A stretch of DNA of 64,000 bases from an uncultured Collinsella sp. (GCA_900544095.1 UQTV01000001.1:496001-560000); one strand, 5' to 3'; shown: positions 9,171 to 20,644, numbered from the stretch's first letter. The notes: generated by a model not told the origin, from the sequence alone. Translations and numbers: made by a program.

Positions 9171-10061
9171 CTACGCGCTAATGTCCTTGAATCCCTCGCC
9201 GAAGGCTTCCGTAACGTCAGCGACCGTCACAATGGCGTGAGGATCGCGCTCGCGCACGATCGTCTTAAGGGTATTGAGCTCTCGACGGCTCACGATGACC
9301 ATGATCACCGGCTTCTCGGCACCCGAATACATGCCAGTCGCCTTAAACTTGGTACAACCACGACCCAGGCCATACATAATATCGGCAGCGATATCAGGGA
9401 ACTTGTCCGAGATGATGAGTACCATACGACGTTTGTTGCCGCCATCGACCACGGCATCGATCACGTAGCCGCTAATGACCATCGAAAGGCCTGCATATAG
9501 TGCATTTTCGATTGAAAAGACCGGAGCCGACAGCGCACATACGGCAACATCGATCGCCATGACGGTCGAGCCCACGGGCAGCGAGGTATTACGCGAGATG
9601 ATTTGGCCAATCGTGTCCGAGCCGCCGGTGTTGGCGCCGGCGCGCAGCACCATGCCATAACCGATGCCCGTGATGATGCCGCCCCACATAGCGGGCAGCA
9701 TCAGATCGGCATGTGCCAGCGGCGCCACAAACGGAGCGAACAGGTCGGTGAAAAAGCCCAGCAGCACAAAGCCTGTCGCCGTCTGCACCACGTAGAACAT
9801 GCCGCCCTCGCGCATAACGACCAGCAGCAGCAAGGCGTTCATCACGATCGTCTGAATACCAACGGGAAGCGATAGACCGCGCGATGCGCCGACCGCCTGG
9901 ATAATGGTGGCAAGGCCCGTAACGCCACCGGCAGCAAGGCCGTTAGGAATCAAAAACAGGTCGGTCGCAATAGCGGCCAGAGCGCACCCCAACATAATCT
10001 GGGGCAGGTCGTGAAAGAAGTTCATCGAAAGAATGCGCTTAATGTCCAGACGATATGCCAT
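9171..10061 (-). CDS. YitT family membrane protein (YitT_membrane plus DUF2179)
   Basis: The 296-aa protein has five or six hydrophobic segments in its first 190 residues, including FLIPNGLAAGGVTGLATII and the glycine-rich AGANTGGSDTIGQII. A soluble C-terminal DUF2179 domain follows (KRRMVLIISDKFPDIAADI to the end). Family members are predicted inner-membrane transporters of unknown substrate. I chose the ATG at 10061 because GAGGGAGG lies just upstream; the frame runs 8 codons further up without a better site. It is a single gene between two terminators. Confidence 0.9.
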   Translation of the reverse strand: MAYRLDIKRILSMNFFHDLPQIMLGCALAAIATDLFLIPNGLAAGGVTGLATIIQAVGASRGLSLPVGIQTIVMNALLLLVVMREGGMFYVVQTATGFVLLGFFTDLFAPFVAPLAHADLMLPAMWGGIITGIGYGMVLRAGANTGGSDTIGQIISRNTSLPVGSTVMAIDVAVCALSAPVFSIENALYAGLSMVISGYVIDAVVDGGNKRRMVLIISDKFPDIAADIMYGLGRGCTKFKATGMYSGAEKPVIMVIVSRRELNTLKTIVRERDPHAIVTVADVTEAFGEGFKDISA

Positions 10062-10073
10062 GCTGCCTCCCTC

Positions 10074-10102
10074 AAAAAAGCGCACCCCATCGGATGCGCT
10101 TT
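10074..10102 (-). terminator. Terminator after prfB
   Basis: AAAGCGCA at 10077-10084 pairs with 10095-10102 around a 10-base loop. A run of six T follows on the minus strand. It lies about 125 bases past the prfB stop and only a few bases before the yitT ribosome-binding site. Confidence 0.8.
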
Positions 10103-10226
10103 GAACTTCTTCTTGTATTCGATTCTACCGATTCGCCGGACAAAAACCACCCCTGCGCAGGGTTTATTCCGAATACAAACCCGTCCAACCGTTGGGCTTA
10201 GCATCGGCTTGAAGCCGCCCGATGTT

Positions 10227-11374
10227 TTAGATCTCCGAGCCTTCTACATCGGCGTTGCCGGTAGCCCAACGGTGATAGCCAATCACAAACGGATCCAAAT
10301 CGCCATCGTCAAGAACGGCCTCGACGTTGCTGGTCTCCACGCCCGTACGCAGGTCCTTAACCATCTGGTACGGGTAGAGCACGTAGCTGCGGATCTGGTT
10401 GCCAAAACCAATCGTGGTCTTGGGTCCGCGAATCTCGTCCAGGGCCTCGGCACGCTTCTCGAGCTCAATCTCGTACAGGCGAGCCTTGAGGATCTGCATG
10501 CACGCGGCCTTGTTCTGGATCTGGCTGCGCTCGTTTTGGCAGGTAACCACAATGCCGCTGGGGAAATGCGTCACGCGCACGGCGGAGTCGGTGGTGTTTA
10601 CGCCCTGGCCACCCGGGCCACTTGCGTGGTACACGTCGACGCGGATGTCGTCGGGGTTGATCTCGATATCGATATCGTCGGGCAGCACCGGAATGACCTC
10701 GACGCCGGCAAACGTGGTCTGGCGGCGCTTCTTGTCGTCGGTGGGGCTAATGCGCACCAGGCGGTGGACACCGGCCTCGGCGCGAAGCATGCCAAAAGCA
10801 TCCTTGCCTTCGACGGTAAAGGTCGCGCGATCAATGCCAATGACCTCGGCCGCGGGGCAATCGTTGATGGTGACCTTCCAACCGCGGCGCTGGCAGTACT
10901 TCATGTACATCTTAAAGAGCATGAAGGTCCAATCCTGGGCCTCCAAACCACCCTGCCCGGGCTTGATGGTCACAATCGCGTCGCCATGGTCGAACTCCCC
11001 GGTAAACCAGCTCGCAAGCTCAAGCTCGTCGATGGCGCGGGCCAGGCGTTCTGCCGTAGCGGCAGCCTCCTCGCGCAATGCGACGACGTCGGGGTCATCC
11101 CCCATCTCCTCGGCAAGCTCCAGCGCAGCGCGGGCATCGGAAAGCTCGCCGCGCGCGGTGTCCACGGCAGCGATATCTTCCTTGGTGCGCGCGATCTCCT
11201 CCATCGTGGCGCGAGCGGCATCGGCGTCGTCCCAAAAGCCCGGGGCGACGCTTTTGGCCTCGAGCTCCGTTACGCGGGTGCGCTTCTCGTCCAAATGGAG
11301 GTACGACTCAACCTCACCGAGCCGGTCCGCAAACGCGTCCAGCTCGGCGGGCGTTACCTCTAAAGCCTCAGCCA

Positions 11375-11375
<1 letters not shown>
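10227..11375 (-). CDS. prfB: Peptide chain release factor 2 with variant recognition tripeptide
   Basis: The 382-aa protein terminates translation at UGA and UAA. The GGQ catalytic loop is in HASGPGGQGVNTTDSAVRVT. The stop-codon recognition tripeptide, SPF in the family, reads SPT here (LVRISPTDDKKRRQTTFAG). The usual GGTEAQDW reads GGLEAQDW. No in-frame UGA frameshift site is present near codon 25, so this copy is made without the autoregulatory +1 frameshift. Its ATG overlaps the secA stop by one base (TAATG), which suggests coupling. A terminator follows at 10074. Confidence 0.95.
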
Positions 11376-14182
<2,807 letters not shown>

Positions 14183-14311
14183 GTGGTTTTCCTTTTTGGC
14201 CATCGCCCACGCCGTGCAGCTGCGGGCGAGTTAAACACAGATGATTGTACTTTAGCCAAACAAGGCACGGCCTATACGGTCGACCTCGACCGCCACGTAA
14301 TAACTATGACC

Positions 14312-14348
14312 AACCTGCCACAATGGGACAGGTTTATTTTGGCAAGTT
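14312..14348. repeat. Dispersed imperfect palindrome, copy 2
   Basis: This is the second copy of the element at 2183-2221. The 18-base core at 14325-14342 is identical, and the arms are inverted with a few mismatches. Confidence 0.7.
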
Positions 14349-14378
14349 TTATCTGAACAAACGCCGTCTATCTGCCAT

Positions 14379-14413
14379 TTGGTGCCACGGGGACAGGTTA
14401 GCTTGCACCAATA
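14379..14413. repeat. Related short repeat with 7-bp inverted ends
   Basis: TTGGTGC and GCACCAA form inverted ends around a GGGGACAGGTTAGC core. The 23 bases at 14390-14412 recur at 28304-28326 with few mismatches. It shares the GACAGGTT string with the neighbouring element. Confidence 0.6.
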
Positions 14414-14420
14414 AAAAGAA

Positions 14421-14454
14421 AAGGGCCGCGCACCCAAATGGATGCACGGCCCTT
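14421..14454 (-). terminator. Rho-independent terminator of rpmE
   Basis: A long stem (AAGGGCCG with CGGCCCTT at the ends, mostly paired inward) is followed on the minus strand by TTTTCTTTTTATT. It lies about 36 bases past the rpmE stop. Confidence 0.85.
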
Positions 14455-14489
14455 ATGCCATGAATGCGAGCGATTCCGCGGCGAGCTAT

Positions 14490-14915
14490 TTACTCAGCAG
14501 CCTCGGTGGTCTCGGCCTCGGCAGCGGCCTCCTCGACGGGAGCCTCTGCGGGAGCCTCGGCGGCCTGCTTGGCAGCCTCCTCGGCGAACTTAGCAGCACG
14601 CTTAGCCTTCTCGGCAGCCTTAGCCTCAGCGGCGGCCTTGCGAGCGGCCTCGGCCTCAGCAGCCTTGGCGGCCTTGGCAGCCTTGGCCTCCTCAGCCTTC
14701 TTGAGCTGGGCGGCAGCGGCGCCACCGAACTTGTCGGCGAAGCGCTGGACGCGTCCACCGGTGTCGACGAACTTCTGCTGGCCGGTGTAGAACGGGTGGC
14801 ACTCGTTGCAAAGCTCAACCTTCATCTCGGACACGGTAGCGTGCGTCTTGAAGGTGTTGCCGCAGGAGCACGTCACCGTGCACTCGACATACTGGGGATG
14901 GATACCCTGCTTCAT
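14490..14915 (-). CDS. rpmE: Ribosomal protein L31 (bL31, zinc form) with alanine-rich tail
   Basis: The first 70 residues are a zinc-binding L31: KQGIHPQYVECTVTCSCGNTF, ELCNECHPFYTGQQKFVDTGGRVQRF. The cysteines at about 16, 18, 36 and 39 bind zinc. Ordinary L31 ends near residue 70. Here another 70 residues follow, made almost wholly of Ala, Glu and Lys, likely a charged helix that turns acidic at the end. L17 (37191) carries a similar Ala/Glu/Lys tail. AAGGAG precedes the ATG. Confidence 0.95.
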   Translation of the reverse strand: MKQGIHPQYVECTVTCSCGNTFKTHATVSEMKVELCNECHPFYTGQQKFVDTGGRVQRFADKFGGAAAAQLKKAEEAKAAKAAKAAEAEAARKAAAEAKAAEKAKRAAKFAEEAAKQAAEAPAEAPVEEAAAEAETTEAAE

Positions 14916-15109
14916 GGTAGGACTCCTTATTGGTCAGGCGCTGGTTACCGATCAGCGCATAAGGCGTCTTGGTTTCCGACCAAGACAACAAACTCGGCTA
15001 TGGTACCACGGCGCCGCGTGTCCCACAAAAGGTTCACGGTCTTTTCGGAACGACACGAATCTGACCCATCGAAACACATCTCCACCGTTCCTTCAACTGG
15101 GAAAATGCC

Positions 15110-15140
15110 GTCCCCGGGGCCTGAGAAGGGCCCCGGGGAC
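15110..15140. repeat. Perfect 12-bp GC hairpin abutting the left direct repeat
   Basis: GTCCCCGGGGCC at 15110-15121 pairs perfectly with 15129-15140 around a 7-base loop. Each arm is itself nearly palindromic. It touches the left end of the 64-bp repeat. The right repeat copy does not have the same hairpin. Confidence 0.75.
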
Positions 15141-15203
15141 GTTCGACTGACTGCGGGAACGGCCTTTCCGCTCAATGTGTTCGGCTGAGATCGGAAATCA
15201 ACC
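15140..15203. repeat. 64-bp direct repeat, left copy
   Basis: The 64 bases match 22352-22415 in the same orientation at 62 positions. Together they bound about 7.2 kb of accessory genes. It could be a duplicated attachment site or a dispersed intergenic repeat used for recombination. Confidence 0.85.
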
Positions 15204-15204
15204 A

Positions 15205-15223
15205 AACTGAACTAGGTTCAGTT
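15205..15223. promoter_or_regulatory. Palindrome next to the left repeat
   Basis: AACTGAAC-TAG-GTTCAGTT is a perfect 8-bp inverted repeat with a 3-base centre, 2 bases inside the left direct repeat. It has the form of a protein-binding or recombination core site. The right end has no copy. Confidence 0.45.
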
Positions 15224-15232
15224 GACATGGTT

Positions 15233-15266
15233 AAAAACGAGGGGCGACGCTTTTGCGTCACCCCTC
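15233..15266 (-). terminator. Strong terminator of the transporter/secreted-protein operon
   Basis: A 12-bp stem (15239-15250 with 15255-15266, one wobble) and a TTTT/AAAA loop are followed on the minus strand by CGTTTTTAA. It lies 17 bases past the stop of the secreted protein. Confidence 0.9.
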
Positions 15267-15282
15267 GTCCCGGCCGGTTGCT

Positions 15283-15627
15283 TTAGTTGTACACACGGTA
15301 GTTACACTTGAACTGGGTTATGTGTCCATAGTTGGAGCGGTACCAACCCGACGTATAGCTGATTGCCTCTGCGCCTAGATAGTCGTAGCCCTTGTTGTAG
15401 CGAAGCTGACGGTAGGTCGTGTCGTACTCTGCTACGTAAAACGTGTCTCCAGAGAAGGCTTTGTACCGGTCTTTAACCGTCGAAGCCATGTACGCGGGTT
15501 CGACATCGCCTTTCTCCCCGTTGAGCGCATAGACGGGTGCCGCGATTCCGCATAAAGCCGTTGCCACGAGGATGGCGTAGACAGCCATGCGCGACGCATT
15601 GGACTTCAGCTGTTCAAACAGTTTCAT
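15283..15627 (-). CDS. Small secreted tyrosine-rich protein of unknown function
   Basis: The 114-aa product starts with a clear signal peptide: basic N-terminus, hydrophobic core MAVYAILVATALCGIAA and a likely cut after PVYA at residue 34. The predicted mature chain has 80 residues, 13 of them tyrosine, one cysteine, and no leader-type GG motif. I do not recognise the family. The ATG at 15627 is one base after the ABC fusion stop, with GGGAGG 8 bases upstream. Tight coupling to two ABC modules and a private terminator suggest an exported effector, peptide antimicrobial or its precursor. That role is inference. Confidence 0.72.
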   Translation of the reverse strand: MKLFEQLKSNASRMAVYAILVATALCGIAAPVYALNGEKGDVEPAYMASTVKDRYKAFSGDTFYVAEYDTTYRQLRYNKGYDYLGAEAISYTSGWYRSNYGHITQFKCNYRVYN

Positions 15628-15628
15628 G

Positions 15629-17443
15629 TCATTCACCTCCCTCGTATGTATCGAGGTATTCCTGCTTGAGCGTCTGCGAGGACGACTCGATCTTTTCCAC
15701 GAGCGTGCCGGCCTCGATGAAGTAGAACGAGTTGGTGAGGTCTGCCAGGTCGTCGAGCAGATGGCTTGAAATGAGCACGCTGCGTCCCCGCGCCACCTCG
15801 CTGCGCATCGCGTCGCAGGAGGTTTTCCGTTTTCCCGGATCGAGGCCGTTCAGCGGTTCATCGAGGATGAGGTACGGGCAATCGGTCGCTATCGCCATGG
15901 CAAGCTTTACCTGCTGCTTCATTCCTGTCGAGAGTTTACGGGTCGGCTTGTCGAGATATGGGGAGATTCCGAGGGAGTTGCAGAGCGAGTCGATGTCGGC
16001 GGCCGATTTCCACGCCTCCCTAACGAAAGCAAGGTGCTCGATGGCCGATAGCGTGGGGTAGAGATCCGCGCTGCCCGAAGAGCTCAGGTAGACGAGTTCT
16101 GCAAATTCGGCTGATCGACGTTGGCAGATTCCGTCTGCCGCCAGGCTTCCCGAGCGGATGCGGGTGGGAAATTGGCCCGACAGCGCTTCAAGAAGGGTGG
16201 TTTTCCCCGAGCCGTTGGGAGCAACGAGGCCCGCCGCCGTTCCCGGGCTCAGGAAAAGCGACCCGATTGAAAGTATCGTCGTGCTTCCGTATCCCACGCT
16301 CGCGTCTAGAAGCTCGAGCCCATGGTGCTTTTTCGCGGGTCCAGGCTGTTTGGGGGAACGTGTCGCAACGGCGCCGACCGTAAAAAAGACCGCGACGTAT
16401 GCCAGGGCCACGGCAAGCATCGATGCGCTGCCTGAACCGGAGCCAATGAATTCTGTCGGGAAGCATCCTACGTAACCCGTTGCCTCGATAGGCGAGAACA
16501 CGGCCAGCGGCAGGAGATTGAGCGCGGCGTTATGCCCTAGTGCCGAATCGGACAGTAACGGGAATGCCGGGGCCGCGACAAGCAGCGCGGAGGTAAGGGG
16601 GCCCGCGAGGACGCGCCTCGTTGCGGTCGATAGGACGGCGGAGCAAACGGATATCAAGGTTCCGCCCGCAAGCAGCGCGAGAAGCAGGGCTGTGAAGACG
16701 TTTCCCGCGGTCGTGGTGGTAAGCGCGCCGTCATGGAAGAAGGCGATCGGGTACCCAATTTGCCCGAAGCCGTTTAGGACCAAGGCGTAAATGCCCCCGG
16801 GTGCGAGGCCGGCGAGGAGCATCGCGGTCCCCGCGACGATTATCGAAAACACGATCTGGATAAGGCGCCGGAATTTGGGCGCGGGCGCCTTTGCCGCCAG
16901 GGTCCCGGGCCTTGTGGCGCCGAGCACGAGTATCGACGAGAGAAGGAAGGGGATGAAGGGAAGGAAAGACGGCGCCGTGGCAATGGCGTAAGGCAGGAAG
17001 GAAAGGAATGGCAGGTCGTTTGCGGAGGCCGGGATATCCGTGATGCCGGAGCTGCTCAGGGCACGGCAATACGCGAGGTCTGCGTCATTGGTCTCTCGGT
17101 CTCCCACGATGGACCCGGATTGGAAGCCTTCGCCCATGAGCGCGTAGTAGCTCTCGGCAGAATCGAGAAAGGCGGCGTCGGTTTGAGCGGCAAGGGCGGC
17201 GTTCGCGTATCTTGCAAGCTCCGCGTCAGCTTGCTGCTCTGGCGATAGGTCTGTGCCGCTGGCCCGGGGCGCGCGCGTATTGAATGCGTCGACAAAGCTC
17301 TGCATGCCCTGCTTCATAAAGAAGGGCCCGTAGATGGGTGAATTGAACGCAATGGGGACGGAAAAGGCTGCAGCGAGAACGAGCGTACAAATCCATGCGG
17401 CCTTGTCTCTTAGGATCAGTTTGAGAAGAAGTCGACAGTACAT
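15629..17443 (-). CDS. ABC transporter permease-ATPase fusion
   Basis: The 604-aa protein joins a membrane half (about 1-365) to a C-terminal ATPase. The ATPase has Walker A APNGSGKTT at 408-416, signature LSTGMKQQ at 504-511, Walker B LILDEP near 525 and H561. The membrane half begins with one helix, an outside domain at about 40-145, then helices. It contains LVLNGFGQIGYPIAFF at 221-236, a motif found twice in the tandem permease at 18343. Two ATPases in one operon could form a heterodimer. It is followed by the coupled secreted protein. AGGTG precedes the ATG. Confidence 0.85.
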   Translation of the reverse strand: MYCRLLLKLILRDKAAWICTLVLAAAFSVPIAFNSPIYGPFFMKQGMQSFVDAFNTRAPRASGTDLSPEQQADAELARYANAALAAQTDAAFLDSAESYYALMGEGFQSGSIVGDRETNDADLAYCRALSSSGITDIPASANDLPFLSFLPYAIATAPSFLPFIPFLLSSILVLGATRPGTLAAKAPAPKFRRLIQIVFSIIVAGTAMLLAGLAPGGIYALVLNGFGQIGYPIAFFHDGALTTTTAGNVFTALLLALLAGGTLISVCSAVLSTATRRVLAGPLTSALLVAAPAFPLLSDSALGHNAALNLLPLAVFSPIEATGYVGCFPTEFIGSGSGSASMLAVALAYVAVFFTVGAVATRSPKQPGPAKKHHGLELLDASVGYGSTTILSIGSLFLSPGTAAGLVAPNGSGKTTLLEALSGQFPTRIRSGSLAADGICQRRSAEFAELVYLSSSGSADLYPTLSAIEHLAFVREAWKSAADIDSLCNSLGISPYLDKPTRKLSTGMKQQVKLAMAIATDCPYLILDEPLNGLDPGKRKTSCDAMRSEVARGRSVLISSHLLDDLADLTNSFYFIEAGTLVEKIESSSQTLKQEYLDTYEGGE

Positions 17444-17596
17444 TTGGAAGCACCTACGTTCCTCAAAGAATTGTTAGATTAAAAGTAACAGACCGGATGA
17501 AGATACGTGCGACGGGGGCGAGGCGAATGGCTGAGCGGTATCGATATGCGGGTTCAACGGTATCACATTGGCCACATAGATTTTTAACTTGCATTT

Positions 17597-18337
17597 CTAC
17601 CCGCCCTTTTCGTAGAGTCGCCGATACGTGCTTAGCGCACCCTCGGCGCGTCCGGCAGGCTTTGCGAAATGGGATCCAGGAGACTTCGGCGCAGCATCAT
17701 CTTGCGGAATGCTTCTAATGAGCCTCCCATCCTTCAAAAACAGAATCTCATCGCACAGCCTATCGACCGAATCCAAGATGTGGGATGACATGATGATGCA
17801 CGTACCAGAATCGGCCAGCTTCCTGAGAATCTCGGAATGCAAGTCCACCCTGCTGGGGTCGAGCGCGTTCATGGGCTCATCTAATAGAAGGTACCGCGCG
17901 CCCGTCGCATACGCAATCGCCAGGGTAAGCTGCTGCTTCATGCCCTGGCTCAGAGTGCGGATCCTCATCTTCGCGAACTCGCCTATCTGCGTTTGTTCCA
18001 CTATCTCTTCGATATCGCGAGCATGCGGCCACATATCGCAAACCATCTTGAGGTGATCTTCCGCACGCAATCCGGGATACAGCAGCGTCCCCTCACCAGG
18101 TGCATAGAAGATCATAGAACGGACCTCTCTCGCACCCGTACCCTGCACCTCATCCAGAACGATGCTCCCGTCCACGCGAGGACCCGGCAAACCTGCCATC
18201 GCACGCAGCAACGTCGTCTTTCCATGCCCGTTCGGAGCGACGAGACCGTAGACCGTACCCGGGGCAAACTCAGCGTTCACCGAATCTACGAGCACCTTCT
18301 TTCCATAAGAGATCGTCAGCGTTTGAAGGTCAATCAT
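17597..18337 (-). CDS. ABC transporter ATP-binding protein
   Basis: This 246-aa ATPase has Walker A APNGHGKTT, signature LSQGMKQQ, Walker B LLLDEPMNALD and the switch sequence SSHILDSVDRL. It resembles ATPases of ABC-2 type exporters and the ATPase half of the neighbouring fusion. The ATG at 18337 has AAAGGGG 9 bases upstream, five bases after the permease stop. An ATG nine bases earlier overlaps that ribosome-binding site and is less likely. About 150 bases separate it from the fusion gene. Confidence 0.9.
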   Translation of the reverse strand: MIDLQTLTISYGKKVLVDSVNAEFAPGTVYGLVAPNGHGKTTLLRAMAGLPGPRVDGSIVLDEVQGTGAREVRSMIFYAPGEGTLLYPGLRAEDHLKMVCDMWPHARDIEEIVEQTQIGEFAKMRIRTLSQGMKQQLTLAIAYATGARYLLLDEPMNALDPSRVDLHSEILRKLADSGTCIIMSSHILDSVDRLCDEILFLKDGRLIRSIPQDDAAPKSPGSHFAKPAGRAEGALSTYRRLYEKGG

Positions 18338-18342
18338 CGAGA

Positions 18343-20565
18343 TCATCCCCTTTCGATCTTTGGAACACTCAGGCGCACCATCAACGGAGATACGGCGCCC
18401 AAGACCACCAGCAGAGCGCCCGATGCGCCGACGACCTCTCCAAAAGGCATCGCGTTCGTCCCTCGCCCAAGGAACCCAATCGTCCCCACCTGGGAAGCGG
18501 GATCAAACGAGGCGAATGGAGCCAGCAGCGCGACGCCCATGCCCACGCTTTCAACATGAGCGCTCAACGAACCCAACACCAAGAGAACCGCGCAAACCAT
18601 TCCGGTGACAACGGGGTTGCGGCTAATCGCTGCTGTCAACGCAGCGACGACGGAAATCACGCCGTATGCCATGACCAGCAACGGAATACTGCACAACACC
18701 GCCTCCCCCACCATGGACGTTGTCGAAGCTCCCGCCCGAATGAGAGCGACGGGATACTCCGATCCACCCGCACCGTTCTTAATCACGGACACAACGACAG
18801 CGGGAACCATCGACACCAAAAGCAGCACCAAGCCAAGCAGGAGAGCCAGCGCAACAGCCGTCAGAAAACGCACATGCGCTGTTGCGGGGATCTGGAGAAC
18901 CAGAAGGGAACGACACTGCAGTTGGGTGCACGCGAGCGATGTGACAACCACGGGCAACAGCAAAAATAAGGAGGGAAGCGCTGCCTGGAGATACGAAAGG
19001 AGGATTAATGGGGGCATCTTCGTACTTAACTCGTAAACCTTGGGGTCCGGCAAGCTCGCGATCGACTCAAGCAGAAGGGCGCGCGCCTCCGCACGAGAAG
19101 GAGTCTCCGGCTCGATTCCGATCGATTGCAGGAGAGTCGCATCTGCCGCGCCCAGCTCACCTCGAGCGCGCTCGTACGTCGCAAGGCTTCGAAACCCCTC
19201 CGCAGGCATAGGCGCGTACACGAAACCCGAAAGAGCATCCCGCATGTCTTCCAGGGCCGCTTTGCCCTCGACGTCCATATTCGCAGCGTTCTGCTCTAGA
19301 TACCGATCTATTGAACGGAGCTCCCCATCCCTATACCGAACAGCGGAAACGTTATCAGCGTCAGGAAACATCTCGACCAGAGCCGGGGCCAGCATCGTCG
19401 TCGACATTGCAATCGCGCATACGGCGAGGGTAGGAGAACGCAGGAGCAGTTTCCCCATCGTTCTTACGTATGCAACGGCGGAGGCACAAGCGCTCGAACG
19501 AGTTGCCGTTCTCGATGCAGTGAAGGAACCTCTCTCAAGACAAATCGGGGATATCGGGCACGCGCAGCCGCTCTTTCCAGCAACGCAAAGCAGGCTAATT
19601 GCCAGCACCTCGATCCCGATTGCGCATACGAGGGCAATCGCGCCACGCTCGAAGCAAAGTCCAGGCAGATTCACTATCTGCGTTGTCGGGTACGGGCTAT
19701 AGGCGCCGACGGTCAACTCAGTGTTCGCATACGTAAGGGGATTCAACAGGGCGAACTCACGTAAAGCGATGGATCTTCCGTAATACCCGGGAACCATCGT
19801 CACCCCCATCAGGGCACATGCGAACACGATTCCAAGCGTAGGGTTATTGGCAATCTTCACGGCAAGGTGAACGACAAGCGAGATGAACGCTGCCACCAAG
19901 AATTGCAAGATGGCCGTCTGCGCGAACACCAGCCAAGCCGGTTTGATAACCGGAGTCGCATATTGAATGTAGCCTATCGGATAGAACGGCGAGCCCGGGC
20001 CATTCTTCACAAGCGCGGCGATTATCCCTGGAAGATTGATGGCGAGGACGGCAAGCATTGCAAAAACACTCGCCCATACGCTCGATGCAACAAGTCTACC
20101 CAGCTCGCCCATCGGTGCCTGGATGATGAGCTTTTCACGTTTGTTAAGACGCGCGGCAAGGAACGAGACGGCAACGGCCGTTGCGACCCATAGCAAGTAC
20201 TCCTTCGATCCGTCATAATAGGTGTACTCTCCATCCGATATCTGCAGAAACGGAAGTAGGGGAGAGAGCGGTGCCAAGATAAGACGTCCCGCGGCAAGAG
20301 GGTACAGAAGCGCGGGCATGCTTGATGAAGAGGTATAGACACCGTCCTCCCCCGCATTCACAAGCGCATCCGCATAGGATGCTGACAATTCCTGCTCAAC
20401 ACGGGTTATTCCCGACTCGAGGTATTCGACCCGTCCGTCGATGCCAGCCGCGCTCCTGAAGACGGGCAGAGCACAAAGAACCATCAACGCAACAACGACA
20501 ACACAGAGCGACCTGGAGGAGAGAAGCGACCTAAAGATCGCCTTCGAGATTTTGAGCATATTCAT
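18343..20565 (-). CDS. Large tandem ABC-type permease with duplicated membrane module
   Basis: The 740-aa membrane protein has two similar halves. Half one carries ALVKNGPGSPFYPIGY near residue 190, then FISLVVHLAVKIANNPTLGIV and ALLNPLTYANTEL. Half two repeats the order with SVIKNGAGGSEYPVALI near 600, VISVVAALTAAISRNPVVTGM and LAPFASFDPASQVG. Each half has an outside domain after its first helix. The same module occurs once more in the fusion at 15629. It most likely supplies both membrane halves of an exporter. I chose the ATG at 20565 with AAGG upstream; the frame extends 6 codons further. It is first in the operon. Confidence 0.82.
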   Translation of the reverse strand: MNMLKISKAIFRSLLSSRSLCVVVVALMVLCALPVFRSAAGIDGRVEYLESGITRVEQELSASYADALVNAGEDGVYTSSSSMPALLYPLAAGRLILAPLSPLLPFLQISDGEYTYYDGSKEYLLWVATAVAVSFLAARLNKREKLIIQAPMGELGRLVASSVWASVFAMLAVLAINLPGIIAALVKNGPGSPFYPIGYIQYATPVIKPAWLVFAQTAILQFLVAAFISLVVHLAVKIANNPTLGIVFACALMGVTMVPGYYGRSIALREFALLNPLTYANTELTVGAYSPYPTTQIVNLPGLCFERGAIALVCAIGIEVLAISLLCVAGKSGCACPISPICLERGSFTASRTATRSSACASAVAYVRTMGKLLLRSPTLAVCAIAMSTTMLAPALVEMFPDADNVSAVRYRDGELRSIDRYLEQNAANMDVEGKAALEDMRDALSGFVYAPMPAEGFRSLATYERARGELGAADATLLQSIGIEPETPSRAEARALLLESIASLPDPKVYELSTKMPPLILLSYLQAALPSLFLLLPVVVTSLACTQLQCRSLLVLQIPATAHVRFLTAVALALLLGLVLLLVSMVPAVVVSVIKNGAGGSEYPVALIRAGASTTSMVGEAVLCSIPLLVMAYGVISVVAALTAAISRNPVVTGMVCAVLLVLGSLSAHVESVGMGVALLAPFASFDPASQVGTIGFLGRGTNAMPFGEVVGASGALLVVLGAVSPLMVRLSVPKIERG

Positions 20566-20598
20566 CGCCAACCTTAACCTCATCCAGTCGGAACAGAG

Positions 20599-20621
20599 GG
20601 GCCGAACAAAATGCTCGGCCC
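20599..20621. other. Hairpin in the leader of the permease operon
   Basis: GGGCCGA at 20599-20605 pairs with TCGGCCC at 20615-20621 around a 9-base loop, between the divergent permease and DUF2975-like genes. It may be an untranslated-leader structure. No T run supports termination. Confidence 0.35.
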
Positions 20622-20644
20622 TTATTACTTGCCGGCAAAGTCAA

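Larger units (their letters stand above)
14183..14489. other. Intergenic region between secA and rpmE with repeat cluster
   Basis: About 300 bases without a gene. It contains two dispersed repeat copies (14312-14348 and 14379-14413) and the rpmE terminator (14421-14454). Confidence 0.7.
14916..15282. other. Left boundary of the accessory block
   Basis: These 367 bases contain no gene I can support. They hold a perfect 12-bp GC hairpin (15110-15140), the left 64-bp direct repeat (15140-15203), an 8-bp palindrome (15205-15223) and the operon terminator (15233-15266). Confidence 0.7.

Noticed and set aside
14945..15205. An 86-codon frame over the left direct repeat
   Set aside because: The similar peptide at 22298-22543 shows that it is only the repeat being translated.
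15283..15627. Secreted peptide as a lactococcin 972-type bacteriocin
   Set aside because: The operon context is similar, but the mature sequence lacks the family's Gly/Trp opening and conserved C-terminal pattern.
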